Source: Terebella lapidaria
Taxonomy: Eukaryota > Annelida > Polychaeta > Terebellida > Terebellidae
Length of the DNA stretch: 64,000 nt
Direction of reading: 5' to 3'
Assembly (NCBI GenBank): GCA_949152475.1
Contig: OX424563.1
Coordinates: 3,879,001 to 3,943,000 of the forward strand
The notes under the pieces were generated by a model. It had not been told where the DNA came from. It saw nothing but the letters and a program-made list of their open reading frames with translations, and ran no database searches. Made by a program: the position numbers and the translations under genes. Below, piece by piece: positions 46,148-58,392 of this stretch; positions within the stretch are counted from its first letter, which is position 1, and each line of letters opens with the position of its first letter.

Positions 46148-49100
46148 TTTTTATCTTTAAAGTATATGGTCAAATCTTTCTGAAATTTTGCACAAAAATA
46201 CCTAAAAATATTTCCAGGAAAGGTTTATTTTAGTTTTCTGATTTTTGCATTTCTTTCAAAATGGCGGCCATTTTTGACGAAAAAATGCCTGATTTTGGAC
46301 TTTGGCGGCCATTTTCTCAAAATCTGTTCAATAACTTTTTTTCTTACTGATGCATAACACTCTTCATATGTACCCCTACGATGTGTATAAGTTTCGTTGC
46401 GCTTGAATCGCTCGAAGTGGGCGATTTTGGGCCAAACTTGGCCCGAATGGGACTTTCCCATGTTAAAATTTCCTATGCTTTATAATGGGACACATTATGC
46501 CTTATATCTCACTTAATATTGAGATTAGAGACTAGGAATCAAATGTGGACATATAGGAAATGATATAAGCTGAATATTCTCGTGACCTTGAATTTGACCT
46601 CTGACCTCAGTTTCAAGGTCAAAGAACAAAATGGCTAATATCTCGCTTATTATCGAATTTACAGCTTAGGAATCAATTGTGGACATATAGGAAATGATAT
46701 ATACCGAATATTCTGATGACCTTGAATTTGACCTTCGACCTCATTTTCAAGGTCACAGGACAAAATGGCTAATATCTCACTTCTTATCGACTTTACAGCT
46801 TAGGAATCAATTATGAACATATAGGAAATGATATATGCAGATTATTGTCATGACCTTGAATTTGACCTTTGACCTAATTTTCAAGGTCACGGGACAAAAA
46901 TGGCTAATATCTATTATCGATTTTACAGCTTAGGGATCAATTGTGGACATGTAGGAAATGATATATGCTGAATATTCACGTGACCTTGAGTTTGACCTTT
47001 GACCTCATTTTGAAGGTCACGGGACAAAATGGCTAATATCTCGCTTATTATCGACTTTACAGCTTAGGAATCAAATGTGGACATATAGGAAAGGATATAC
47101 GCTGAATATTCTGATGACCCTAAATTTGACCTTTGACCTTATTTTCAAGGTCATAGCACAAAATGGCTAATATCTCGCTTATTATCGATTTTACAGCTTA
47201 GGAATCAATCGTGGACATATAGGAAATGATATATCCATAATATTTTTGTGACTGAATTTGACCTTTGGCCTCATTTTCAAGTTTCTTTTTAATACATAAC
47301 ACCCCTCAAATGTACTCCTGTGATGTGTATAAGTTTCGTTGCGCTTGAATCACTGGAAGTGGGCCATTTTGGCTCAAACTCGGCCCAAATGAGACTTTTC
47401 CATGTTAAACTCTCCTATGCTTTATAATGGGACACATTATGCCTAATATCTCACTCAATATTGAGATTAGACACTAGAAATCAATTGTGGACATATAGGA
47501 AATGATATATGCTGAATATTCTCATGACCTTGAATTTGACCTCTGACCTCAGTTTCAAGGTCAGACCACAAAATAGCTAATATCTCGCTTATTATCGACT
47601 TTACAGATTAGAAATCAATTGTGGACATATAGGAAATGATATATGCCGATTATTCTCATGACCTTGAATTTGGCCTTTGACCTCATTTTCAAGGTCACAG
47701 GACAAAATGGCTAATATCTCGCTTCTTATCGACTTTACAGCTTAGGAATCAATTATGAACATATAGGAAATGATATATGCAGATTATTGTCATGACCTTG
47801 AAATTGACCTTTGACCTCATTTTCAAGGTCACAGTACAAAATGGCTAATATCTCACTTATTATCGATTTTACAGCTTAGGGATCAATTGTGGACATATAG
47901 GAAATGATATATGCCGAATATTCCCGTGACCTTGAATTTGACCTCTGACCTAATTTTCAAAGTCAAGAGCACGAAATGGCTAATATCTCGCTTATTATCG
48001 ACTTCACAGGTTAGAAAATCAGTTGTGAATGTATAGGAAAGGATATACACCGAATATTCTGATGACTTTGAATTTGACCTTGTTCTCCATCTTCAAGGTC
48101 ATAGGGAAAAATGGCTAAAATCTCACTTATCATCGACTTTACAGCTTACAAATCAATTGGGGCCATGTAGGAAGTGATACATGCTGAAGATTTTCATGAC
48201 CTTGATCTTGACGTTTGATCTCATTTTCAAGGTCAAAGCACAAAATGGTTAATATCTCGTTTATAATCGAACTCATAGCTTTGCAATCAATTGAGCACAT
48301 ATAGGAAATGATATATGCTGAATATTCTCATGACCTTGAATTTGATCTCATCTCCATGGTCGGAATACAAAATGATTAATATCTTGCTCATTGTCCATTT
48401 TGCAGCTTAGGAATCAATTGTGGACATGAAATGATATATGCTGAATATTCTTGTGACCTTGAATTTGACCTTGAATTTGACCTTTGACCTCATTTTCAAG
48501 GTCACAGTACAAAATGGCTAATATCTCACTTATTATCGATTTTACAGCTTAGGGATCAATTGTGGACATATAGGAAATGATATATGCCGAATATTCCCGT
48601 GACCTTGAATTTGACCTCTGACCTAATTTTCAAAGTCAAGAGCACGAAATGGCTAATATCTCGCTTATTATCGACTTCACAGGTTAGAGAATCAGTTGTG
48701 AATGTATAGGAAAGGATATACACCGAATATTATGATGACTTTGAATTTGACCTTGTTCTCCATCTTCAAGGTCATAGGGAAAAATGGCTAAAATCTCACT
48801 TATCATCGACTTTACAGCTTACAAATCAATTGGGGCCATTTAGGAAGTGATACATGCTGAAGATTTTCATGACCTTGATCTTGACGTTTGATCTCATTTT
48901 CAAGGTCAAAGCACAAAATGGTTAATATCTCGTTTATAATCGAACTCATAGCTTTGCAATCAATTGAGCACATATAGGAAATGATATATGCTGAATATTC
49001 TCATGACCTTGAATTTGATCTCATCTCCATGGTCGGAACACAAAATGATTAATATCTTGCTCATTGTCCATTTTGCAGCTTAGGAATCAATTGTGGACAT

Positions 49101-49190
49101 GAAATGATATATGCTGAATATTCTTGTGACCTTGAATTTGACCTTGTTGTCAAGGTCTCGGGACAAAATGGCTAATATATAAAATGTAAA
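45010..49190 (+). repeat. 134-bp minisatellite, about 27 units
   Basis: Each unit carries TGACCTTGAATTTGACC, CATTTTCAAGGTCA, AAAATGGCTAATATCTC, TTACAGCTTAGGAATCAATT, GTGGACATATAGGAAATG and ATATGCTGAATATT. Spacing between successive ATGGCTAATA strings is 134, 135 and 129 bp where measured (46631, 46765, 46900 and 47029). About eight units precede 46147 and 19 follow. The unit is also found at 26600-27000, 40960-41500 (old) and 54380-55120 (inverted). Confidence 0.9.
47806..49147 (+). repeat. 673-bp higher-order repeat, two copies
   Basis: Five consecutive minisatellite units (47806-48478) recur nearly unchanged at 48479-49147, including private variants such as TTGGGGCCAT, TCTCCATGGTCGGAA and GAGCACGAAATGG. 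It is a recent block duplication inside the array. Confidence 0.9.
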
Positions 49191-49640
49191 ACATTGTCCG
49201 GTAACCTTTTTTAGCCCTTGGGCTAATTTTTTTGGTTTGACAATATTTTTGTAACATTTCAACTCTCTCTTTCTGATTACAAAACTTCTAAGGAGATACC
49301 GTGTAGAAATTTATAGACTCATCTTTATTTATTTTAGGAAGCATGAATTACAACTAGGAGTAAAAACCCCACTTCACATCAATCAACATCCTCATTGTAC
49401 CAGAACTCAGTGAACTCAGTCAAAAACTGATAAATTTCATTGCTCTGAGTTCGTGAACCTAACTCCATAAACTTTGGTTCAAGACCGTTTCTTTCAGACA
49501 AGGCATGATCCACATTCACATCGAATATGTTTCAACACAATTAATATCGTTTCGGACAAATAACCAGAGTGTCTGCCTGAAAACAGGTTCCAGGTAGTGT
49601 CAGTGTATGCAGATAGCCACCACGATATATTATTTTGTAT

Positions 49641-50380
49641 TCAAATAATCTTATTTTGTAGACGAAGAATGAAATGACTTAAGCTGTTGGTGTTATAATA
49701 CCAGCTGAGTGGCTGATTTCGTATAAACATGTATACGTTACAATAATTCTCGTAGCGAATCATCATGGTCGTATGGCGATAGGTGGTTGAACTCAGTCGA
49801 TGAATTCCTAGTCTTTTCCAAGATATCAAGAAGTGTTTCTTAGCTTCGTGAATGAGGTTCGTTTGAAAGTCATCAATTTTGATGCCCTTATATGCATTTT
49901 CAAAATTATGTAAACAACAGTACATCAGAATTTGATCATATAATTAAAACTGTGTTGTCTAAACAGTTCTGTAGTTTTATACTACAAAGCTGAGGTCGAC
50001 ATTCAAGAAGTTTTATGGTCGTCACTATGATCTGGTTGAAGGTTACACCAAGCCTGTCACACATATGATGGAAGATATCCCATCCTGATAGTTTTGTGCA
50101 TATATTTCCGTCTCGATATGACAGTGTGGATATCACAGCGGGTGTCGCATGCGGGGCAAGAGATGCTCACTCTTCCGGAGCACCTGATCTCACACTCAGC
50201 TGGCTGGGTGTCTGTGATTTTCACATGGCTTTGACTTTGATACTTTAGTATCACTCGGATTTGACTACTCACACTGATCTTGTAATATTCGTCCATGGAT
50301 TCGGTCTTGGAATATGATTTTGTCTGTTTGTCGGTATTCATTTCTACTTCCAAAACTTATTGAAAGGGCACATGAAAATC
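49641..50380 (-). pseudogene. Minus-strand exon-like frame with SISCPACDTRC
   Basis: The frame at 50057-50353 (-) reads, in part, VKITDTQPAECEIRCSGR, VSISCPACDTRCDIHTV and ISRRKYMHK. Cys-Pro-x-Cys followed by Cys could bind a metal. Related segments occur at 3752, 9296, 38960 (-) and 61616. A possible donor follows the matching segment at 22660 (ATATCGAGGTGAG). The family is unrecognised. This is the most complete copy of the CxxC part in the window. The rest of this interval is duplicated non-coding delta sequence. Confidence 0.38.
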
Positions 50381-51109
50381 TATGTCCTGAAGTGATTGAG
50401 GCAACAGAGCAGATTTTCATTCATTCTATGTCCCGTGTCCAATCTTTCAAGACTATGTTTCAGGGCAATACACAATATAGTTTTCCCAGCTGATGCCATG
50501 AATTCAAGACATGCTCGCAGAATCATTCTGATGAATTCACATTCGTCGCCGGGGCCCTAATATACAGGATATTGAACCATTGGTGTTTACTCTTATAGGT
50601 CATGTGGAGTATTATTTACCTATATTTCCCAATGATTTGTTTTCTGCATTATGGACACACATAAAATCAAAGATAGTACAATAATGATGAAAAAATAGTT
50701 TACAACAGCTCACAAATGTAGTCAGTTGTGTATATTGCATTTATATTCGTTTGAAAATTTACCTAATCGATTCCAGAGAACGCTGCTGTAAGGATATCCA
50801 GTAGCTTAGTTTTTTTTCGATTATTACAGGTAGCCTACTGCAGCAGTTGGTCCAAAATGTGATTCAATTCTTATTCCATTCAACAATTCTACTGCTCAGT
50901 CTCTGCTTAGTATATGCTTCTAATTAATTGAGACAGTATTTAAGGAAAATTTATATTGATTCAAGAGATTTAAATACAAAACACCGTGTTACTGGTTTGA
51001 ATAAAGTAACGGGCAAATCATCATATATTCGAAATATTCGTGGGAGTCTTATTAGCCTCTAGCGTTCCTACTACTTTGTTAGGATCATTTTGTATTTCTA
51101 AATTGTTTA

Positions 51110-51240
51110 GTTCAGTACTGGGCAGTTGTATTCTAATTTCATCCTTGTACAAGGAAAATAAATTGCACGCTCTCTGCCCCTACTGATGGCAATGGCAGTG
51201 TTTTTGAATTGTTTTCCCTTAAAAAGGTCTATCAGCTTAT
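51110..51240 (-). pseudogene. Remote copy of the VYNC exon segment
   Basis: On the minus strand, TGATGGCAATGGCAGTG-complementary sequence leads to KLEYNCPV, aligning with MELVYNCPTTYE of 17700. The delta partner near 36870-36900 keeps only GACGCCAGTGTG. It is too short to say more. Confidence 0.25.
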
Positions 51241-51521
51241 TGTGTTCATGGTAATACACTTCCCTGGCCGAGCATGTTTCCCAAGCATCTTGAAGTGGAT
51301 ATGCAGATGGACCAGATTGCTTTGGAGGAAAGTTCGATGACGTCAATGGCAGCATCAGTGTGGCGCCTCCCCGGCCTGTCTGATCTCGTACATGGGAGCT
51401 ATAGTAAATGGATATTAATGCTTTAGATGCAAGATAGATACTATGACAGTGATGGGTCCTTGGAGTGTCACTCAATTCGCAGTTCGAATGGAATGTTATC
51501 AAATGATCAGAGAAGAGATTA

Positions 51522-51548
51522 TCGAACGGGATGCATCATCCCGTTCGA
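51522..51548. repeat. 11-bp hairpin
   Basis: TCGAACGGGAT and ATCCCGTTCGA flank GCATC. Delta copy 1 near 37225 lacks the second arm, so the hairpin is private to this copy. Confidence 0.7.
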
Positions 51549-52110
51549 CCACCAGTAAGACATTGTTATGTTAATTTAAATCCATTGAATAGGGGGTCAT
51601 GTAATCTCTTAATTTGGTTAATCAATACCAGATAGTAATGTGGGCGTCAACTGTAATCTGTATTTTTTTTAAATTCCAATAAATTGGGCTCGCATGTGTC
51701 GTGAATAGCTCATGGAATTTGTTTCCTGAAATAGCATTTTATGAAAAGGAAATAAAATCTGTGTACTGAGTTGATGCACTGTGGTATACATTATTAACTG
51801 AATATTCAAGAAGAAATGAATTGACATACACTTAACTGAACTGTTTAATAAAGATATTACTGTGCTCAGAAGAGAGCAGTCAGATCACTCGAGATGGGAT
51901 GTCATGTATTTAGTGTGTGTTGCTAAACCAAGTCACTAGGCTTTTATAATATATATATAGATTCATATATCATGTAGGATCAGGCCTCCACGTGCCCGAA
52001 GCTTTTTCTAGTCTGCACAATTCTCTCGTAAGTGTAATCTTGCTGGGAACTTTCACTGATAGGACGGTGACATAATATCGATGGTCTGTAATTTAATCTA
52101 GTCAGGAACT

Positions 52111-52679
52111 GACCCGGGGAAGTAGGCCTTGATCCAAAACCTAGAATGTTTATATCGGAACCATGGGGGTATAATTGTTATTTTCTGACAAACAAATCTA
52201 TGTATGCTTAAAAACAGTGAAGGGGTCACCTGAAAGAGCATCTTACTGATCCAGATCTGTTTCCATGGCGATTTTCCATGGCGATTCCATGCGTTTTGGA
52301 ATATAACTGGGATAGTTCATTGGAGAGGGCATTATAAGTTGTAAGGAGAGTGCATGGAGAGTGCATTATAAGTTCACCTAGAAAAGTTCAATTTGAAAAA
52401 ATGTGACTGTTACTTCTGACTTTGTCATGATGACTGTATGATGCACGCAGCCAACATGAGGCGTACAGACATATTTATGTGCCCTTGTGAACGATATTTC
52501 AGGAGACAGGTTGTGTGGCAAGTGATTTTAAAATTTGAAACACTCTGTTCAGATGCATAAATACTTTCAGGAGCAGCATAGGATGACATATCCCCACTAT
52601 TTGAGGAAATGTGCTTGTATGTTGTTTTCATATTCACGCGATATTAGATTCCATTAGAATGTAAATTGAAAAGTGACCT
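52111..52679. other. Unassigned, no recognisable gene
   Basis: It contains small local duplications (TCCATGGCGATT twice near 52265; GAGAGTGCATTATAAGTT-type twice near 52325-52375). No gene. Confidence 0.45.
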
Positions 52680-52900
52680 TGTAGACATGGAAGTCCTCAA
52701 ATTTACTCCCAAATCCAGGTTTGTTTGGTTTATTCCGTCGGGATTTGGCACATAGGGAAACTCAACAGAAACTGTCGGGAGTCAGAATTACTTAGTAATA
52801 CAAGGTCTATATAATGGTCATACAAGGTGTTAGTCATACAAAGTATATCTATCCGATGACAATATAATACGAATCTTCTCATCGCCGTATATTATTTTAT
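52680..52900 (-). pseudogene. Minus-strand relic of the VNLRT exon
   Basis: The reverse frame PYVPNPDGINQTNLDLGVNL and RT matches FLHVPNPDKTNKTSPDLGVN in 21329-21880. Further along, RFVLYCHRIDIL matches VVSYCHRRDLPF. It is therefore an inverted third copy of that exon, interrupted by a differing stretch between the two blocks. Confidence 0.42.
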
Positions 52901-53334
52901 TACAAGTTTTATCACATTCGATCAATCAATTAAAAAACTTTTGTAGAAACTAATCTGAGGCGTGACAGTCCTAAAGGATAACTATGAGGATTGTCATCAT
53001 CCGACACACATTGATACTAGGAATATGGACCTAATTTGACCGGATGGAAAATTATCCTGGTGTTACCATCGTCACGCGAATTATATCAGTATGTGTTGAT
53101 TCCTTGATATAAAATTATATTATTCGTGATATATAATACATGTACCTAAGTCTATCGCATTTAGTCATCGGGCATCATCATACTGATGAAAGAACCTTTT
53201 AAACGTACCAAACAATTGCACTTTCTTGTTTGTGCAATTCACTTCACTTCTCTTCACTTCCTTTGCGTTTATTGTTGGTAAAATTGCACGTCATTCACGA
53301 AATGTTCGAACTTACTGAAAGACACTGACCCCCC

Positions 53335-53600
53335 CCCCCCCCGAAATTAATTATGTTAATTCAATGAAATAAACTACTTCGAAGATACAGTAAAACACAT
53401 TTCAGATAGCACTTTCGAGACTAACTTAGTTTATTCAAACACTAGCTTTCGTACCACTAGATAGTACTTCTTCAGGTGCATGAAGAAGTACTGTATACTA
53501 GTTTGAAAGCTAGTGTTTGAAGAATCGAAGCCAGTCTCCAAAGTGTCACCTATACCTATGGTTCAATTCTGATACAGACTAACACGACTACCACAACATT
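53335..53600. mobile_element. Imperfect 65-bp inverted repeat, possible Penelope-like terminus
   Basis: Arms 53410-53474 and 53481-53545, about 78% complementary by eye, surround GGTGCA. On the minus strand CTGAAGAAGTAC, then GTACGAAAGC, resembles the CUGANGA/stem/GAAA layout of hammerhead-type ends. Downstream lies GATACAGACTAACACGACTA, a string I associate with such element ends. This is a fossil fragment with uncertain family. Confidence 0.4.
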
Positions 53601-54355
53601 TTTTTCACATTTCAGATGAGATGAAATTTACTTTCATCTCATCAAAATGAGTAGTTGGATGTTTGTTAGTATCTGCCTCAAAATTAGATCAAATGAATTT
53701 AGTGGAGCAATACTAAATACAAAACATGGATTTTGGAAGAAATTCTTGGATTATTTGATTACTTGTCCAAGTTACCTGAAACGTAAGGTATATAATGTAT
53801 TTCGAAAGATAAGGGCGAAATATGAGGATGAGGCTTCGACGGAATATCGATAGAGTATAATCTAATCTACACAGGGAAAGAATGATCAGATGAAGCGCTG
53901 CTAGTAGCGAGATATTCACACGATGACAGAGATAAATGCCATGACTGCCACAAGACAATCCAAATACAACCTCCTCTAGCCATTTGGTAAATAAATGTGC
54001 TTCTGTAAACACCTTTGGAACTGCAGCTTCAACTGGTGGCCATCTGCGATATATTACAGGAAATGGTGTTTGTCTCTACACACTAAACTCGCCTCTCTTC
54101 ACACCAGTGCCCAGGTGATTGAGGTTGGGGTCACAAGATGGAAGATCCATCATTTTTTAATAAACTTTATGATACCGAGAACACTGTCAACATAAGGCTG
54201 CAAGTAGAAAAAGGGACATTTTTTTCTCGTTGTACCAAATCAAATATGCGATCCATTTCAGTTATGTGTGTGCGTGGGATGTGTTTTATGTATCAATGTA
54301 TGTATCAATTCACATGTAATATCGCCAGTACAACTGCGATTCGATAAGGTGAAAA
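53601..54355. other. Unassigned, short frames only
   Basis: Frames of 66 to 69 codons at 53647-53853, 53995-54195 and 54138-54347 overlap opposite-strand frames. None has a recognisable motif. Confidence 0.4.
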
Positions 54356-55523
54356 TTAGCTCACGGGCTAAGAACTGGACAATATATATTTTAGATTTTA
54401 ACCTTTGTCCCATGACCTTGAAAATAAGATCATTGGTCAATTCAAGGTCACTAGAATATTCAGCATATAGATGAAAGGTCGAATTCAAGGTCATGGCAAT
54501 ATTCAGCATATATCATTTCCTATATGTTCACTACGGATTCCTAAGCTGTAAAGTCGATAATAAGCGAGATATTAGCCAATTTGTGCTCTGACCTTGAAAA
54601 TGAGGTCAAGATCAAATTCAAGGTCATCAAATTACTCCGTGTATATCATTTACTTTATGTCCACAATTGGTCCCCAAGCTATAAAGTCAACAGAGAAGTA
54701 AGACTTTAGCCATTTTGTCCTTTGACATCGAAAATGAGGTCAAAGGTCAAATTCAAGGTCATAGCAACATTCAGCATATATCATTTCCTATATGTTGACA
54801 ATTGATTGCTAAGCTGTAAAGTCATTAATAAGCAAGATATTAGTCATTTTGTCCTGTCACCTTGAAATTTAGGTCAAAGGTCAAATTCAAGGTCACGATA
54901 ATAATATGTATATATCATTTCCTATATGTTCATAATTGATTCCTTAGCTGTAAAATTGAAAATAAGCGTGATATTAGCCAGTTTCGCCTGTGACTTGAAA
55001 ATTAGGTTCAAGGTCATGCGAATATTCAGCATATATCATTTCCTATATGTCCACAATTGATTCCTAATCTTTAATCTCAATATTAAGTGAGATATTTGGA
55101 AAAATGTGCCCCATTATAAAACATAGGAGAATTTAACATGGGAAAGTTTCATTTGGGCCGAGTTTGGGCCCAAAATGGCCCACTTCGAGCGATTCAAGAG
55201 CAACGAAACTTATACATGTCACAGGGATACATATGAGGAGTGTTATGCATCATTAAAAAAAAGTTACTGAACAGTTTTTGAGAAAATGGCCGCCAAAGTC
55301 CAAAATTGGCCATTTTTCGACTAAGACGGCCGCCATTTCAGAAAATAATGCGAAAATGAAAAACTAAAAAATACATCCGTCTTGAAATAATTTTAGGCAT
55401 TTTTGTTCAGAATTTCAGAAAGATTCGACAGTAAACTTCAAAGATACAAATGTAGACGGACGACGACGACGATGGATGACAGACGACGGACGACGGATGC
55501 AACGACCAAAGGTCCGGTAACCT
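54356..55523 (-). mobile_element. AGGTTACC-family element, minus strand
   Basis: Read on the minus strand it starts AGGTTACCGGACCTTTGGTC at 55523 and has the CGTCCGTCGTC run. It carries the AAATGGCGGCCG head module and about six 134-bp units, and closes GAGCTAA at 54356. The outer half of the 5' hairpin partner (GATAACC) is missing. T-rich flanks lie on both sides. Confidence 0.75.
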
Positions 55524-56899
55524 AAGAAAGATAACTGAAAATATTGCATTCTATAGATAACGCAATGCTCGACCAATCGTTTATACCAGAAGCCATGGCT
55601 TCTGCAATGGAATCGGTATATACCTGCACAACAACTGATTGGATTCCACATGTCTATAACCGATATTGCCATTAATTTATATTACCGTTCAAGGAGGCTC
55701 GAAGAATACATTTGGTTAGAAGGTTATCGTACCAATTCTACGGGTTATTTCCAGTTGTTATCGCTGTTGAATCGTTTTATTTGTGATAAATTGTGTGAGT
55801 CTCTGGAAATGAAACCTTTATGAATCTATAATATACTAACCAAAAATCACCTACAATTTTTATCAGCTGGAAGTGCGCTTGCTCTCAAGTCGATTTATCC
55901 TCACTATCTGATCAACTCATTCAAGATACACAATCTGACTGATTTTATGGATAAAAAAATTGGTAATGTCACAAACGGAAAACCTACAAAACGATTATCA
56001 GATCGGAACATCATAATTCCGGAACCATGGTGAGGGTGATTTCGTTAGTCTAATTTTTCTGATCATCATTTTCTGATGATTCTGGAACACCTGATTTCAC
56101 CCCTTTATGGCCATATATGGGGGTTCATGAAGTTCTCGATTTTGCCTGACACTGGACTTTGAGATTGGATAATGGGCTCGGTTTTGTTTGCTCGGATACT
56201 ATATACTTAGGTATTGTTTCTAGTTTATTACATGAGATTGATTGATTTTGAGTATCACAAATAAGGGATTGTATAACACACATCAATGGCAAGAGATATA
56301 CTCACGCTCGCGGTAATGAGGGTCTTACACTAGAAACTAGAGCTTAGTGGAATTCCAGATTTAGACGTTTTAATGACTTGAAAATTGGAATATAATTCAA
56401 ATATTTTTGATCTGATGACAGCCTGATTCACAATATGACATAGTAGAGTGATAATCGGTATGAATTCTCGATTGAAATGCTATATGGAGGGGAGGGGTTA
56501 GGGTTTGAACTGTCTTGTCAGAAACAGGAAAACCATAATTTACATCATATTCAATGAACATTGATTCAGTATGGATTTTAGGTATAGAATAGTGGAAGAA
56601 CGTATGAATACCACTTGCATGAATTACACAGAATGATTGTTGGTAACAGGTGAGCCCCACTGGCAGTTGAAACAGCAGAAATGACGAGCCAAATCGAACA
56701 GGATTAGGCCGCGATAGTGCACATCCGACGACAAAAATCTTGATTGATAGAAACAAAAAACAAGTATAGAAACAAGTGTTTTGACTTGTGATTGAGTACT
56801 TATGTATAATTTATGCATAATGTCAAGATTTGGACATTTTTGGATACTTGGTTTCAAGTTATGTCAAGCCACTGTGTTTTCTTCCATGTTCTGTCTTTG
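55524..56899. other. Duplicated module plus unassigned sequence
   Basis: At 56085-56215 the minus strand carries the CCGAGCAAACAAAACCGAGC module followed by TCATGAACCCCCATATATGG and GGTGAAATCAGGTGTTCC, as at 39010-39150. A 119-codon minus-strand frame (56397-56756) is unrecognised and has no supporting paralogue. Confidence 0.4.
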
Positions 56900-58014
56900 G
56901 GTGATAGAGTATCATGGGATGGATTAGCACATTACCTGGCGCTATGGCGTGGACAACCATTTGATTCAATACTACATGTTTGTGGGCGTTTATATGTACA
57001 GAAATCAGCAGATTCAGCCTTGAATAATAACGGCAGTCCTAGTATTGTGTGATTTTTTACGTTATTCGATACCCAGAAGGAACGGTATGGTCAACATTGA
57101 GTTTGAAAATTCTTTGTAAATATTGGACCAGGACCTAGACGCACTCAGCGAAACCCCTTCAAAGCAGCTACTCATGTGAAAATTCCACCTTTAAGTGGAA
57201 TGTAATTAACGAATTTAACTCAATATCCACTCCAAAAACACTTTGGGGCAATTATTTGATAAGTTCATCAGCGTGCATAATATGCATAAGCACACACGAC
57301 TATAAAATATTGAGTATGATAATGTCTACAGCTAATTTCAGAATCACATGATCACTCGACATATTGACTTCCCTCAGAGTATCTTGCATGAGGTCGTTTT
57401 AGTGCAATGCGTCATATTGCCTTGTATTGTGTTTTGAATTCACTTCACATCAACTGACGTATATAAACCATAAATATGCTGTTTCCTGTCATAATGTTTC
57501 ACGGAGTTTTTTCGCATTTCAACCTTGGTGTATGATTATCGGAAGATATCCATGAATGGTGCAAATTAGCAGCAGTACGATGAACATGAACGACAATCAG
57601 AGACATTTTCCCAGAGTAATGACAAGCTTTCCGAATTAGCGAACATACATCTACACCCATCACTGTTTAGGCTGGACCCCATTGACCAACTATGATACTA
57701 CATACACAACTATTACACCAATCCCTCTCGTTTAAAGACCATAATCTGCAACTCCGATCATTGTGATAGGAAATTAGAATTGTTTGTTTGTTTAGTGAGA
57801 TGATATCACTTGCCAGACGATTTTAAAGTTGTAGCTATAACGACAGTTTCTCCACCCAAATTATAAAACCTTCAAACAACACGTTCGACTTTCAACTTGA
57901 TTTAGTTTGCCAATTTCCAGTTTGCTATTTTCAAAAAAAATGTTCAAAAACAGTAAAATTAACCGAAACTACGATAAGCGCCCTAAAACAATCACAGACA
58001 CAACAAGTGACCCT

Positions 58015-58258
58015 GTCCTGGTAATGGGGCATGTTTAGTACATATCTTCAATCGCCAGGTGGCAGCACTGTTTGGGGGGGAGGGGTAAACATGACGTCAC
58101 TTTTGTGTTTTTTTTCTGGCATTACCAATATAAACGTAATTTAACAGCTATCATTCACGATTACAGACAATATTCATGAGAGATTTGACGCCAACAAATT
58201 ACCCCAATTACAATGCTGCCACCTGTTGAATGAGAAAATGACATGCCCTATTATAGAG
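58015..58258. mobile_element. Small foldback element
   Basis: The inverted arms start GGGCATGT and contain AGGTGGCAGCACTGT (58057-58071), against the reverse complement of 58210-58224 with one mismatch. Similarity continues inward through GGGGTAA and GACGTCA. No coding content. Limits are approximate. Confidence 0.5.
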
Positions 58259-58392
58259 AATCGAGTACTACGAAGTTCAGGTTCCCCAAGTCTGTACGTC
58301 TTTGGCTGTTCACATCTCTGGGACAGGTATATCTGGGAAAGCCTTGGGTCCCGGGTTCGTTCTCCAGGTTTTGCTATGGCTCCGGGTAATAA

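Larger units (their letters stand above)
43919..49226 (+). mobile_element. AGGTTACC-family element (outer), interrupted by a second copy
   Basis: The outer element comprises 43919-43990 plus 46148-49226. The first piece ends CACATTTTT and the second begins TTTTTATCTTT; together they restore the family's internal string CACATTTTTATC. The outer copy ends TTAGCCCTTGGGCTAA, a perfect palindrome. Its internal minisatellite has about 19 units plus an extra partial head module at 47280-47420. The empty target survives at 34165. No protein is encoded, so it is non-autonomous. Superfamily unresolved: a 3' hairpin ending in CTAA and internal tandem repeats recall Helitron-type elements, but the 5' end does not fit the canonical TC. 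Confidence 0.75.
43590..52110 (+). repeat. Segmental duplication delta, copy 2
   Basis: Partner of 33850-38330, expanded by the 5.3-kb nested element at 43919-49226. The left junction follows AAAGAATAC and T's, and the right junction resumes TTGGTTTGACAATA, against TTGGTTCGAAAATA in copy 1. Confidence 0.75.

Noticed and set aside
56397-56756. 119-codon minus-strand frame as a gene
   Set aside because: No motif, no paralogue with a kept frame, and biased composition as expected by chance.
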